From NCBI RefSeq assembly GCF_026210795.1, contig NC_089452.1, positions 2,542,001-2,606,000 on the forward strand: 64,000 bases of DNA, given 5' to 3'. The position numbers and the translations under genes were made by a program. Below, in pieces: positions 6,374 to 18,500 of the stretch. The DNA comes from Rhizophagus irregularis. Taxonomy: Eukaryota > Glomeromycota > Glomeromycetes > Glomerales > Glomeraceae. Positions within the stretch are counted from its first letter, which is position 1; every line of letters starts with the position of its first letter. The notes beneath the pieces were generated by a model that did no database searches, had not been told where the DNA came from, and saw nothing but the letters and a program-made list of their open reading frames with translations.

Positions 6374-8771
6374 GTCGGCTGGAGTTATCTTAATTCTGGC
6401 TATAATGATTTCAACTTCAGTCAGAATTTCTGTGTAACCTTAATTTTTTTTGACTTTTTTTGGTTATTGGGTAGTACAAATTTTATATCAATGCAATTCT
6501 CGCATGCTGGTTTATAGGCAAATCTGCATTCAGAAATTATAAAATTACCTTATTTGGCCGATATAAACCAACTAAGTATTAGCCAATCAAATCCCATGGG
6601 CAAATCTGCCCATGGGCAGTTTCTTAGCTGAGATTTTGTGCACGAAGTTTCAGCTTATAAACTATGTCGATCATTTGGATTGGGTGCAAATTAAAAATCC
6701 GATTTGGAATAATTTAATTGGTGATCCACAAGTCAAGTAGCGAAAACGATAATAAAATTTGACAGAAATTTATTAATTAAAAGCCACATTTCTGAATGTG
6801 GGTTGTTCATGAATTTCTCTAGCCAAATGTTTAAATAATGCCATTTTGCTTTAATGAAATAGTTTTCTACAGTTTTCCCACCAATCTCATGCAAAAAAAA
6901 ACCATAATGTAACATTGGAAAAAAGTCCAATTTCTAAGAGATCTGAGATTCGAAAGACAAAAACTAGTTTTATCATACCATATCACGTGTATAATGAGTG
7001 TGAAAAAGTCTTGAATTTGTCGGGTTAGAAGTTATTACAGCATAGTTTACTAATAAAATATATCAAAAATAAAGCAATATGCATGAAAGTTTAGTGAAAT
7101 ATAAAAAAATTTCCATAATTTGTACTTTTAAAACCTTAGTTTACCTAATAACATAGTAAATGCCACGTGCTTCCAAGGTAAACTTCGTCAAAAAAAAGTT
7201 TTACACTTTGTAGCTTTGAAAAATAAAAGTGTGACATTTACGTTATTGTTTGTGTTATTTTTAGTAAACTATGCTTTATAGTTTTTGTTACATCAGAAAT
7301 CATTAAAGTCGGCGTATTACGACAAATTAGTATATGATTTGCGTCAAATTTTATATGTAATTTCTCTAGTTGACTCGCGGATCATCAATCAAGTTGACTC
7401 AATTGGATTGGATTTTACTATCAAATTTCCAATTCAACGATTATTATATGACACCACAATCTACCACATTAGCTAGTACCACCATGACCGCACCATCATT
7501 CACACGTTATCACAATTTTAAAAATATTATTATTAAAAAATTTTTAATTCTCGTCTTGTTTAACACTAATAATGGAGGGAACCTCTAACCTTTACTAACT
7601 AAACCAGACAAAATAATAAAAAAAAGGTTCAGTGGAACGAAGATTTTATCAAATTTTTCATTTTAAATAGAATGGAAAGTTGAAGAGGTTGTTGTAGTAA
7701 TACAAAGGCTTAATAATGATTGCAATATTCTGCCGAACAGTGCACTGCTCAGTTAAATGTAAAAATATCAAAAAGAATTATAAGATAGTAACCCGTTCTT
7801 GAAGAACTAACACTTATACATTCATAGAAGATCAATAAGTCAATATTATCATTAGATGTTTCTTCAGAAGATGAGCCAGTTCGGCCCAAAATAATTATGT
7901 ATACAAGTGAAGGAATTATAATAAGGTCTTCGGATACTTATTGTTAAATTTTTATTTTTATTTTTATTTTTTTTTAAATTTTTTTTCAGGGTTTTTTTAA
8001 CCCTTTCAAAAATAATTTTTTCAACCTTCATTTTTTCGATTTGGTTTGTCAAACCTTCCTTTTCTCCGATTTTTTTTTTCGCTTATCTTTTTTTGGGTTT
8101 GCTTTTTTTATTAAAGAGAAAATATAGTTAAAATATGAAATAATTAACAAAAAAAACCTGATAAAAAAGCTAAACGTAAAGTCTTTTTACACAAAACGCA
8201 GGTTGCCATTAAGAAAACAACTTTTTGTTAAAAACATTTAATAAAATAAAATTTTGATTTCACGTAAAACACAAGTAGTGATCGACCAAAGAATGATAAA
8301 TTCCATCTAAAATTGGAAATATGAATGAAAAGGATATAACAAAAAAAAAAAGAATTAGAATTAAAATTTTTCGAAATCATTAAATATATTAGCAAAATCT
8401 GAAATAATGAAATTTTTTTTTTTAAAAAAAACAAGAAAAAAGAGGATAATAGTGAATGATATTTAAAATGTTGTTAATGAAAAAAGGCTCACGAAAAAGA
8501 GAAATAAAAAATGAAAAAAGAATTTGAAAATCAATGAACGGATAAAAAAAAATGATTGTGTATGAAATAATTTAATTTTATATCTTTTATTTTATTTAAA
8601 ATATAATAAAAATAGAAAAAAAATATTTTTACGTGATTCATACTGTATAGTTATAGGTAATTAAAATAGCAATACTATTTTTAGTTATATTCTTTTTAAA
8701 TTAGACTCGATAAGCATTTTATATATACTTTATATTGCAAAATGTTTTAATAAATAAAAAGGATTTTATAA
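6374..8771. other. AT-rich non-coding stretch with a palindrome
   Basis: No gene can be supported; short ORFs here arise in low-complexity A/T sequence. A strong inverted repeat, CCCATGGGCA...TGCCCATGGG, sits at about 6594-6618. Long poly-A/T and TTTTTA tracts occupy 7940-8110 and 8330-8640. Confidence 0.5.
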
Positions 8772-9157
8772 AAAATCGCCATAGCGATGTGTCGCTAGTG
8801 TCACGTGACTTTACATATGTGAATAATTTGTCACCCCGCGTCACATCCTCTAGTTTTCCATTTTTATTATTTATTCTGGGGACTTAGAATTTTTTCAGTG
8901 CAAAAAATACTATTTGTCACTCCCTATACATCACGTGCTTAATTTCGGCCAAATTTTATAACGCTGGCCAAAATATCCTTTTTTGGAGCTTTAGGTAACG
9001 TTGCATAATCCAAAAAAGGCAATTTTATTTTTCAGCAAAATTCAAGTTTTTGTTACACAAAACTTCCAAAAAAGGAAATTCTTTGACGATCTTTTAATTC
9101 CGGCCGGAATTATAAAATCACGTGACACTGGCGATGCATCGCCATGGCGATAAAAAA
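8772..9157. mobile_element. MITE-like element with ~38-bp inverted ends
   Basis: The left end reads AAAAAATCGCCATAGCGATG and continues to GTGTCACGTGA (8772-8813). The right end is its imperfect reverse complement, with TCACGTGACAC, CATCGCCATGGCGA and then TAAAAAA (9118-9157). The interior of about 300 bp has no ORF, so this is a non-autonomous DNA transposon. I could not settle a target-site duplication, so superfamily is open. Confidence 0.6.
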
Positions 9158-9465
9158 CAAAACCCAAATAAAAATATATAAATGATATTTTCAGAACCTT
9201 GAAAATAATGATACCTAAGAAATACAAACTGAAAAGATATTGTTGCAAGCATGTATAAAGTTCAAAAAAGAAAAAAAATAACGAATTTTTTATAAATGTA
9301 CAATTATTCTAAAGATAAAAAAGATCATTTTAAGTATTAAATAATATAAAAAAAACTATTGTCGATTTGACGTCTTAACCGTTGAGCCGGGTTTAAATAG
9401 AAAAATATTTCGTGAGAGAGATAAAATATTATTAGTAAAAATAATAATTTACTTGTACTTTATGC
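9158..9465. other. Short AT-rich gap with a tRNA-like fragment
   Basis: No gene seen. On the minus strand near 9368-9390 the sequence GGCTCAACGGTTAAGACGTC resembles the D-arm/A-box of a tRNA, but there is no matching acceptor stem, so it may be a SINE scrap. Confidence 0.3.
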
Positions 9466-10736
9466 TCATTTAAAAAATCGTTTTCTTAATTCTAAGTTAT
9501 TTTTAGCAAGTTGAAATCCTTGGTTAGCAGATTTCTTGTACCAATAAATTGCTTGATTTATATCCTCTTCAGTTCCTTTTCCGTATTCATACATATAGGC
9601 AAGATTATTTTGAGCTGAACTATTTCCTGAATTTGCTGCTTGGTAATATAATTCTTTTGCTTTTTCATAATCTACATCAACACCTTTTCCATTATAATAC
9701 ATAAGAGCAAGATTATATTGAGCATTACTATATCCTGAATTTACTGCCTTGTAATATAATTCAAAAGCTTTACCATAATCTATATCAACACCTTTCCCAT
9801 CATAATACATAAGAGCAAGATTATTTAGAGCTAAACCATTTCCTGAATTTGCTGCTTGGTAATATAATTCAAAAGCTTTACCATAATCTATATCAACGCC
9901 ATCTCCATTTTCATAAGTAACGGCAAGATTATGTTGAGCCATACTACTTCCTAAATTCGCCGCCTGTTTATATAATTCAAGTGCTTTTTGATAATTAACA
10001 CTAGTTCCAATACCATTATCATAGAAATAACCAATTTTCACTAATCCTGATGCATAATTCATATTAGCTATTTTTTCGTAATATTTAAAAGCCAATTTTT
10101 CATCTTTTACAGTTCCACGGCCAGTTTCATAACACAATCCAACATAAAATTGTGCTAATACAGTATATGACCTTGCTCTGACGCATTAATAAATAAATCA
10201 AATGCTTTCTTATTATCTTCAATTTTTTCAATCCCTAAATAATTAAAATATCCAAGTAAGAATATAGAATCTGAATTATTTTGACTAATTAATAACCAAT
10301 CATAAATTTCTTGTGAATTTATATTATTATTATCAAAATAACCAAGAATATCTTTATTATTTTTGATACGCGTTGATTTTTTTCCTTCATTAATTATTTT
10401 GAAAATATAATTTACTGTATCTTCAACTATTTTATTTGTTAATGGAGTAGGTACTATTTCTCTTGTGTTCATTTTATCAAAATTTTGTATAATTTGAGAC
10501 ATTTCCCCATGTAATGAATTATCAATATTCGATAAAGTATTAGTTGGATTAAAATTTTGTCCATCTGTTGATGTTGAACGAAGACTTAATTCTGTTTGAT
10601 AATTTTCTGTTGTTATGTTTGTTTTTGTCATAATTGCCTCTAATCTTTCTACTACTTGATTTATGGTTGGGCGTTTCTCTGGTTCGCCATTCCAACATTC
10701 TATAAAAACCACATAATAATATATGAGAGTTGAAAA

Positions 10737-10767
<31 letters not shown>

Positions 10768-11862
10768 TATTACATACCAGTATAAATTTCAACATAACCT
10801 CCAGGTGTATCGGGAACAGGCTCTTCTCTAAGACCCTGTGTAATTTCTAAAGCCAAATCAATATCATATTGTTCGACTTCAGAATAAAAGGGAGGTTGAC
10901 CACTAGATATCTCCCAGAATAATACACCAATACTATAGATATCACTTTTTTCATTTAACGAAAATATTTGTGTTGAGCTTTTATTTTTTCTTCGTCCACT
11001 AAATCTTTTTGGATCAACGTAAGGAATTATTCCAAAAAGTTTTGATTGTGAGTTGGATGATGATTCAATTCTCTTCGACAACCCAAAGTCAGATAACTTG
11101 ATAGTTTTTCGATGGACCAGAACATTACCAGGATGCTGTAATTACGTTATGACGTTAGGATATAACAAAAAATTCACAATAATACTTTTATAATTAATAA
11201 AGTAGATTACCAAATCACGATGCATAATTCCTTCATTATGTAAACATGACACGGCACAGGATAATTGGTACGCAAAGTTATATTTATCGTTCCATGTAAG
11301 ACTATTGAAGTTTTCCTTTAAATAATTTTTAAGAGAACCAGAATCAGCATACTCCATAACTAGCAAATAATTATTTGATTGAGAATTTTGGTTTTCTAAT
11401 TATGAATAAGAAATAATTATTTTTTATTAAAATATATTTTTATAAAATCACGTTTTAAACATATAGTATATTAATTTTACTATACCTGGATCAAATTTTG
11501 CAATTCCATAAAATTTAATAATGTTATCATGAAATTGTATATCCCGTTGAAGCTTAAGCTAGAATATCAATATTATATAAACTTAAAATGAGCAAATAAA
11601 TATTATGAATATTAAAATATTATATTCTAATTTATACCTCATGAACGATTTCTTTTGCAGTGACGTCATCAATATTAAAAAAAGTTTTCAACGCAAAATA
11701 TTGAGAATTTTTCCAACTCGCACGATAAACTTTTCCGAATCCTCCGGTACCAATTTTTTGAATATCGCTAAAATTTTCATGTTCATAGAGCCTATAATAC
11801 TCTTTAGAAACAGCTTCTTCAATCCAGTTAATCCATTCATTTGTATTTTTTGCGGTTTGCAT
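9466..11862 (-). CDS. Sel1-repeat protein kinase, five exons, internal frameshift
   Basis: The exons I infer are 11638-11862, 11486-11558, 11211-11395, 10778-11135 and 10699 downward, with 75-90-nt GT-AG introns whose phases join in frame. Exon 1 holds a glycine loop (IGTGGFGKVYRA) and the ATP-binding Lys (FALK). Exons 3-4 join to an HRDLHPGN catalytic loop, then DFGLSKR. A kinase-family ECW...RPT segment opens exon 5. A TAG at about 10155 breaks the frame; beyond an apparent 2-nt excess (a doubled AT near 10165) about six Sel1 repeats continue to 9466. In the sister gene at 15530 kinase and Sel1 array form one frame. This copy is therefore either a recent pseudogene, a truncated 461-aa kinase, or a sequencing error. 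Sel1 arrays usually mediate protein contacts. Confidence 0.75.
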
Positions 11863-13317
11863 TTTGATATTATTATTATTAGTAATCGTAGAGTATAATA
11901 GTCAAGAGGCGAAAATAATTCCTAAATGTGGATTCTTTCTTTTTAAATATACTAAATGTCATACATTAAATGTACACAAAAAGTAGTACAAACAAAGCCA
12001 CCATGTAACAAAGTATATATGGTATGATTCGTAATTCCATTTTATAATGTTGGCCAAAATTTCTAATTCCGGCCTAATCATATATTGACAATATTGTCGA
12101 TCATTTGTCGATCATTTATTCAATTTTATTACTTCGCTTGATTATTTTGGCAATTGATTCTTGAATACCATTTTGAAAATTTTAAGTTTCGCCCCGTAAA
12201 TCTGTGGCTTCGCCCGAAGCTTATTAGCAGATGATCGGCAAATATCGGCAAATATCAAATTACTGTATTGAAAATTTCGGTTTAAGGTTAACTTTGACAA
12301 TATAATTTTTTTTGCTGTAAAAACTTTTGTAATATATTATTCATAAATTATACTGCTAAAAACATTTAGTATAGTAGTAGTATAGTTTTCCCAAGCATTT
12401 TATGGCTTTAATCGTAGCTTCAAAATTAATGTGACATGATATATTATATGATCGACAAATGATCGGCAAAGTGATAAAAAGCATGTCCGCTATGCTATTA
12501 AATATATAATATCTGCAAAAACTAGCACGAAAGTTTTGATCGAAGAGTTGTTTATTCAGCTAATAAAAAAGAAACATATAAAATTAGTAAAATTAACGTT
12601 CAGAAAAAAATATATTTTTTGAAACGGGAATTACAAAGATTAATTCTATTGTTTATTAATAGAACTATGAGTAGCAACCAACCGTGATCCAGAATTTTGA
12701 AATAACGTATATAATTTTAGCAAAATTTATTATTATTCGATTAATCTCATACAAAAACACTATACAGGACAGTAATTGTTGGTCATCAATTGCTATTTTC
12801 GACATTTTCCTTTATTTGTGTATTTCTTTATGATAGTAACTGAAACTTGAACAATTCTTCATAAAGTGTAATTATAAATATACGTAGGTACTTATTCGAA
12901 ATTTTAACTAATAATTATAATGTAGCTTGGCGACGTTAGTGTCTTTTCCGTTGAGCCAGTCAACTGTAAATATATTTTTTTTATAAGAAATGCGAAAAGT
13001 AGAACATGAAAGAAGTTCAATATAAATTTATTTAATTCTTGATTTTCTGACTTTATTCTATTTTAAGATTGTGTACACCGATTGTGTACAAAGAATCCAA
13101 ATTTATAACGCCTTACAATACAATTTTGGAGGAAAGATAAGATAGCTTACGAAGAAATTCTATTAAGTACAGTACTACAGTATGTTACGTGCAATATGAA
13201 AACAGTATGTTATGAACAAAAGTATAATTAATATAATTTCATTTATTAAAATAGAATGTTGGCAACGCGAATCTATGTAATTACAAAATATACAATATTA
13301 GTCCTATTGTATCAGAT
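11863..13317. other. Intergenic AT-rich DNA with a possible tRNA-derived SINE
   Basis: No coding gene is supported. Near 12890-12975 the minus strand has TGGCTCAACGG (A-box-like) followed about 60 nt later by TTTCGAAT (B-box-like), the layout of a tRNA-derived SINE head. GGCCAAAAT/GGCCTAAT motifs at 12050-12078 belong to a short motif scattered through the window. Confidence 0.3.
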
Positions 13318-14070
13318 ATGATCTAATAGGTCGGCGGTATTATTATTTTTTTTTTCCAATTCCCCTGTTTCCATTGATTTTCGTTTACTTTCAACAATAT
13401 CATCATATAATTTATTGTTTTTTTATTTTCTTAATTGTTTCGATACGTGGAAAATATTCGAGAAATGAAAAAAGAAGATATATCGCGTTACCCAATTCTC
13501 TTGTCACTTCACTATAGGTAGTAACATATTTTTGGATCTTCAAGGTTCTAATTTTTAACGATTAGCCTCAACAACTTTATTTTTTTTTTCAAAGGAAAGT
13601 AGATAAACATATATATACTTATACGTACTAAAAATTTTTCCAAGAACGTCTAAAGTCAATCTATTAAAATTAAAGTATCACATTCTTAAAGAATAATATA
13701 TAATTAATCTTATAATTACCTGCGCATTAGATTACTAATTTCTATAGGTTTATTATCAACTTTTTCCATGATATCCAACAATTTCGCAGCAAATTCAACA
13801 AATACAATTAATGGTAAGTTTCGAAAAGTAGGATTTACAATACGACTAAAATTATAAAAGAAATTAATTATTTATGTATTTGTTAATTGTAAATAATGCA
13901 ACATACCGATGTCGCCTCCAATCCTATATAAAGTTAAGTTAATATCAACGATAAATTTAATTACAAGATTAAATTTTCGGTACGCCTCCATTTGAAAATA
14001 ATACGTTTGTCCCATAATATTTAGTCACTAAAGATTTGGGAAATGATTCTTCGAGTAAGGCTTTAAGATA
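13318..14070 (-). pseudogene. Decayed cytochrome P450
   Basis: Minus-strand fragments read as the middle of a P450. Residues like LLEESFPKS and VLFSNGG (about 13984-14070) are followed by DWRRHR (13907-13923). RIVNPTFRNLP...FVEFAAKLLDIMEK...LMRR follows at 13720-13845, then LTLDVLGKIF below 13660. GT-AG introns separate the first four pieces. Further down, YSEVTRELGNAIYLLFSFLEYFPR (about 13430-13530) and an ESKRKSMETGELE...ADLLD stretch (13320-13420) continue the family pattern but only with frame changes and stops. The C-terminal half, including the I-helix, ExxR and the haem-binding Cys loop, is absent. P450s are haem monooxygenases; this copy cannot be active. Confidence 0.65.
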
Positions 14071-14072
14071 CA

Positions 14073-14448
14073 AATCTAATTCAAATAAAAAAAAATGTAA
14101 GTTTAAAACCTAATTATTAGCGAATTAAAGTAACGTTTATTTTAAATTCCTAAATCCAAATCTGTTAAAAATTTATATCTTCCTTTAAATTTTAGAAATG
14201 AATGAATCCCACAAAAAAAAATAAAATTGTTGCCCTTCCAATTCCTTCTTTCTCAAAAGTCTCAGTGTATCTTTCCAATGCCTATTTGGTCCAGAGTTGG
14301 TATATATTTGAATAAAAAGACTTAAGAAACTTTAATTTTATTATATTTTTAAGTTTCTTAGGTACTCTTGTTTATTTAATATAAAATAACGTTAAATCAT
14401 TCTTTTATAATCGCTAATGTAATACAAAATCCATTTATTTATGAAAGT
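14073..14448. other. Non-coding gap upstream of the P450 relic
   Basis: No gene recognised. An inverted repeat around CTTAAGAAACTTTAA and TTAAGTTTCTTAG (about 14320-14362) could form a hairpin. N-terminal P450 exons were looked for and not found. Confidence 0.35.
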
Positions 14449-14602
14449 CCTATAAAAAATTTTATCCGTTATTTCTGTAAAAACTCCGTAAAAATGAGCC
14501 TTTCGATAAAATTCCGTGATATAAGGTTGTTAATTCCGGAAATATGAACCTTTTACGGAAAAAAGATGAATATAAAAAACGGATCGACTTTTTTTTACAG
14601 GG
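14449..14602. mobile_element. MITE of the CCCTRTAAAAAA family, copy 1
   Basis: Ends are CCTATAAAAAATTTTATCCG on the left and, reading inward from the right, CCCTGTAAAAAAAAGTCGAT. The interior has TTACGGA/TCCGTAA-type steps and no ORF. It is the inverted relative of the copy at 22033-22216. Confidence 0.6.
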
Positions 14603-15529
14603 AAGATTATATCCAATCTAAAATGATCGGAAAATCCAATCTAATTGAATTTGTGAAACGTATAGAAGTTGATTTTTGAAATTGATATATGTATAACAAA
14701 TAATTTTTCCTCATCACCATTGTTTTTTGTAAGAAACCAGTATACTAATACCAAAAGAACACAAATTCAGGAATCTCATTTATACAAACGTATCTTCCAG
14801 TATAAAAAACGTATCTACTTTTTTTATGGGGCATCGAACTCGCCTAAAATAATTGATGACATGATCTATGAAAATCTAATTCTTAAAGAAAGCTTGCTGA
14901 AAAAAAAAATTGAAAAATGACATAAGAAATTTATGGCATATAATAAATCTTTGTTACAACATATTTTGTTTGCACTTACTGAATTTGTCAGCTCTGGCCT
15001 TCCTTCTGTTATAATATAATCCATTCGGACAGGTACATCAGCTTGTGCGACTAACATATTGATGAATCATCGAAACTCGTATCACTTTGAAAAAAAAAAA
15101 ATTTTAAAAGACACAGTTCAAGACCGAAACTAAGAAGCTAGATTCGTCTAGAGAAATTAATATCTTAATTGTTAATGGATAATCATGATATTAGTTTTTT
15201 TTAATGTTTTAATAATATTTTATTGCGCTGTGTTATTATTAAAGGTGATACTAAAATAATTTTAATGTTTTCACATATTTATTATTATTCTTGCCATTTG
15301 TTTTTAATATTTCAATATTTATTACTTAAACAATAAATATTGTATACATTTTTACCTTACCTGATACGTTTCAAGCGTTTCATTGTTGCATATGATTTAC
15401 ATAAATTTAGCGTACTAATTGTATTACAATATTAACTAAATTTGGTCATGTGGCGGGTTTGACAAACTTTCATTATAAAAAAAGTAGCGTTTTTATATTC
15501 ATATTATTAGATTTTCTCACTTGGTAAAC
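14603..15529. other. Gap before the second kinase gene
   Basis: No gene can be supported. A minus-strand stretch at about 14985-15057 encodes a short clean peptide (LVAQADVPVRMDYIITEGRP) with a more balanced composition than its surroundings; it may be an isolated exon but I do not recognise it. Confidence 0.3.
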
Positions 15530-18500
15530 ATGTCAAAAACAACTGAAAAGGATTCTAATGCTTATATTGATTGGTTAGAAAAAGCAATATCAGAAAATTA
15601 TATCAAATATTATGATTACGCAGAATTTACTAATGAAGAAGAAATAAATAACGGATCTTTTGGAAAGGTTCTTCGTGCAAATCGTAAAGATTCTGATACT
15701 GTTATGGCTATAAAATATCCATTTAGTTTATCTATTAAAGAGATAATTAATGAGGTAACAAATATTATACTATGCATGGATAAATTTCTTTTAACGCTAA
15801 CATTATATTTTAAAATAATAGTTGAAAATGCAACGCGAGGTTGATTATCATGCAAATATTATCCGATTCTATGGCATCTCAAAATTTAAAAACCAATATT
15901 TATTGGTTATGGAGTACGCTGATTGTGGTTCATTACAATCCTATTTAAGAAAGAATTTTAATAAACTTGAGTGGAATGATAAATATCAATTAGCATTTCA
16001 ACTTGCGAATGCTGTAGAATGCTTGCATAATGAAGGAATTATCCATTGTGATTTGGTAACATAACAAATTTATTTTATTGAGTAATTTTTTTTATTTTGT
16101 TTATGTCAATAAGCAATATAATAATTTATACGTCCTTATTATTTATAGCATGCACAAAATGTACTTGTACATCAAGATAAAATAAAGTTAGCAGATTTTG
16201 GTTTGTCAAGGAAAATAGATGATATATATAGTAATTCAACAGATGTGCTTGGTGTTGTTCCTTATGTTGATCCAAGATATTTAAATAATATTAAAAATAA
16301 AAATCAATTATACAAATTAAATCCAAAGTCTGATGTCTATAGTGTTGGAGTTCTCCTTTGGCAAATTTCAAGTGGTTATAGACCCTTTTATGCTGAAGAA
16401 GTAGAATATGATGCAAAATTAATCATGGACATTAAAGAAGGACAACGAGAAAAAGTTATTAAAGATACCCCTACTGAATATAGCAATTTGTATAAAGGTA
16501 AAAATTATGTAATCTTAAATTCAGTTATATAGTAATTATTCATTTTAACATAATTAATTTTTAGAATGTTGGGAAGATGATCCAAATAAACGTCCTACTA
16601 TACATCAAGTTGTTAAATCTCTTAAAAAAATAATTTTAGGTGAAAATAATGATAAGATTAATTCTTTGGAAAACACAGAATTGTTACAAGAGACTTCTTC
16701 TCATTCAATTACTATAACTGATTTAGCTTGTATGCTCAGCAATAATTCTGATTTATATCTAAGTAAATTGATACAAAACCATTTAAATAATGAATATGAC
16801 TTGGATATATTAAACCAAGCAGAAAAATTATTTTTAGAAATATTTGTTGTAGAAGATAGTATCGATACTCTCATTGACAAATTAATCGCACTTTTGATTA
16901 AAACACAAGATGAAGGAAATAATGTTATTGAAACAAAGCATTTCATTTATCACTGCATATCTCTTTCAAATCAAACTATGAATGATATTTTTGAATGGCT
17001 TAAAGAAAACCAGACAAAATCTTCTTATATTTTTTTTCTTGGATTTTTATATTTTAACGAATTTACTTTAGAGGAAAAAAACGATGAAAAGTCATTTAAA
17101 TTGATTTTAAAAGCGGCAGAAGATACTTATCCTATAGCACAGGTGTATTTAGGTATATTTTATGAATATGGAATTGAAACTAAAGTTGATTCTAGTTTAG
17201 CATTTTATTGGATGCAAAATGCTGCAGACAATAAAAACATTTATGGTCAGCTTCAACTTGGTATATATTATGAGAATGGTATAGGAACAATTAAAGATCT
17301 AAATAAAGCCTTTTATTGGTATCAAAACGCAACAAATAATAGTAATAAGACTGCATTATATCTTTTGGGAAGATGCTATGAACTTGGAAAAGGAGTGGAA
17401 AAAAATGAAGATGAAGCATTTAAAATATATATGAAATTATCCGAAGAAGAAAATAAATATGGGAGTTTCCAACTTGCTATATGTTATTATTCTGGAGTTG
17501 GAACTAAAGTTAATAAATTAAAAGCATTTGAGTTATATAAAAAAGCAGCTGAGAAAAATAATCTTTTGAGTCAAAATAATCTTGGATTATTATATGAATA
17601 TGGTGAAGGAATAGAAAAAGACAGAGAAAAAGCTATCTATTGGTATAATAAAGCAGCTGAAAATGGAAGTGAGGTGGCAAATTATAATTTAGGTAATTGT
17701 TACGAATTAGGAAAAGGAGTTGAAAAAGACGAAACTAAAGCTTTTAATTGTTATGAAAAATCAGCAAAAAAAGAATATTTAAATGCTCAATTTAAACTTG
17801 GATACTGTTATTTTAATGGAATTGGAATAGAAATAAATAAAATAAAGGCGTTTGAATATTATGAAAAATCCGCCAAAAAAGGACACATAATAGCTCAAAA
17901 TAATTTTGGGTTATTGCATGCATATGGTGAAGGGACAGAACAAAACATGGAAAAAGCTGTTTATTGGTATAATAAAGCAGCTGAAAATGGATATGAAATA
18001 GCACAATATAATATGGGTCAATGTTATGAATTAGGGAAAGGAGTTGAAATAAATGAAATTAAAGCTTTTAAATATTATGAAAAATCAGCTGAAAAGGGAT
18101 ATTTGGATGCTCAATTTCAGCTTGGATTTTTTTATTTTAATGGAATTGGAACAGAAATAAATAAAATAAAAGCGTTTGAATATTATGAAAAATCAGCAAA
18201 AAAAGGACACATAATGGCTCAAAATGATTTTGGGTCATTGTACGCATATGGTGAAGGGACAGAACAAAACATGGAAAAAGCTATTTATTGGTATAATAAA
18301 GCAGCTGAAAATGGAAATGAAATAGCGCAATATAATATGGGTCAATTTTATGAATTAGGGGAAGGAGTTGAAAAAAATGAAATTAAAGCTTTTAAGTATT
18401 ATGAAAAATCAGCTGAAAAGGGATATTTGGATGCTCAATTTCAGCTTGGAATTTGTTATGAGCATGGAATTGGTACAGAAGTTAATAAAATAAAGGCATT

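Noticed and set aside
9368..9390. Functional tRNA gene
   Set aside because: Only a D-arm-like piece is present, with no acceptor or T arm.
10130..10180. Intron explaining the kinase-Sel1 frame change
   Set aside because: No donor lies close enough upstream to pair with the TTAG; a 2-nt insertion fits better.
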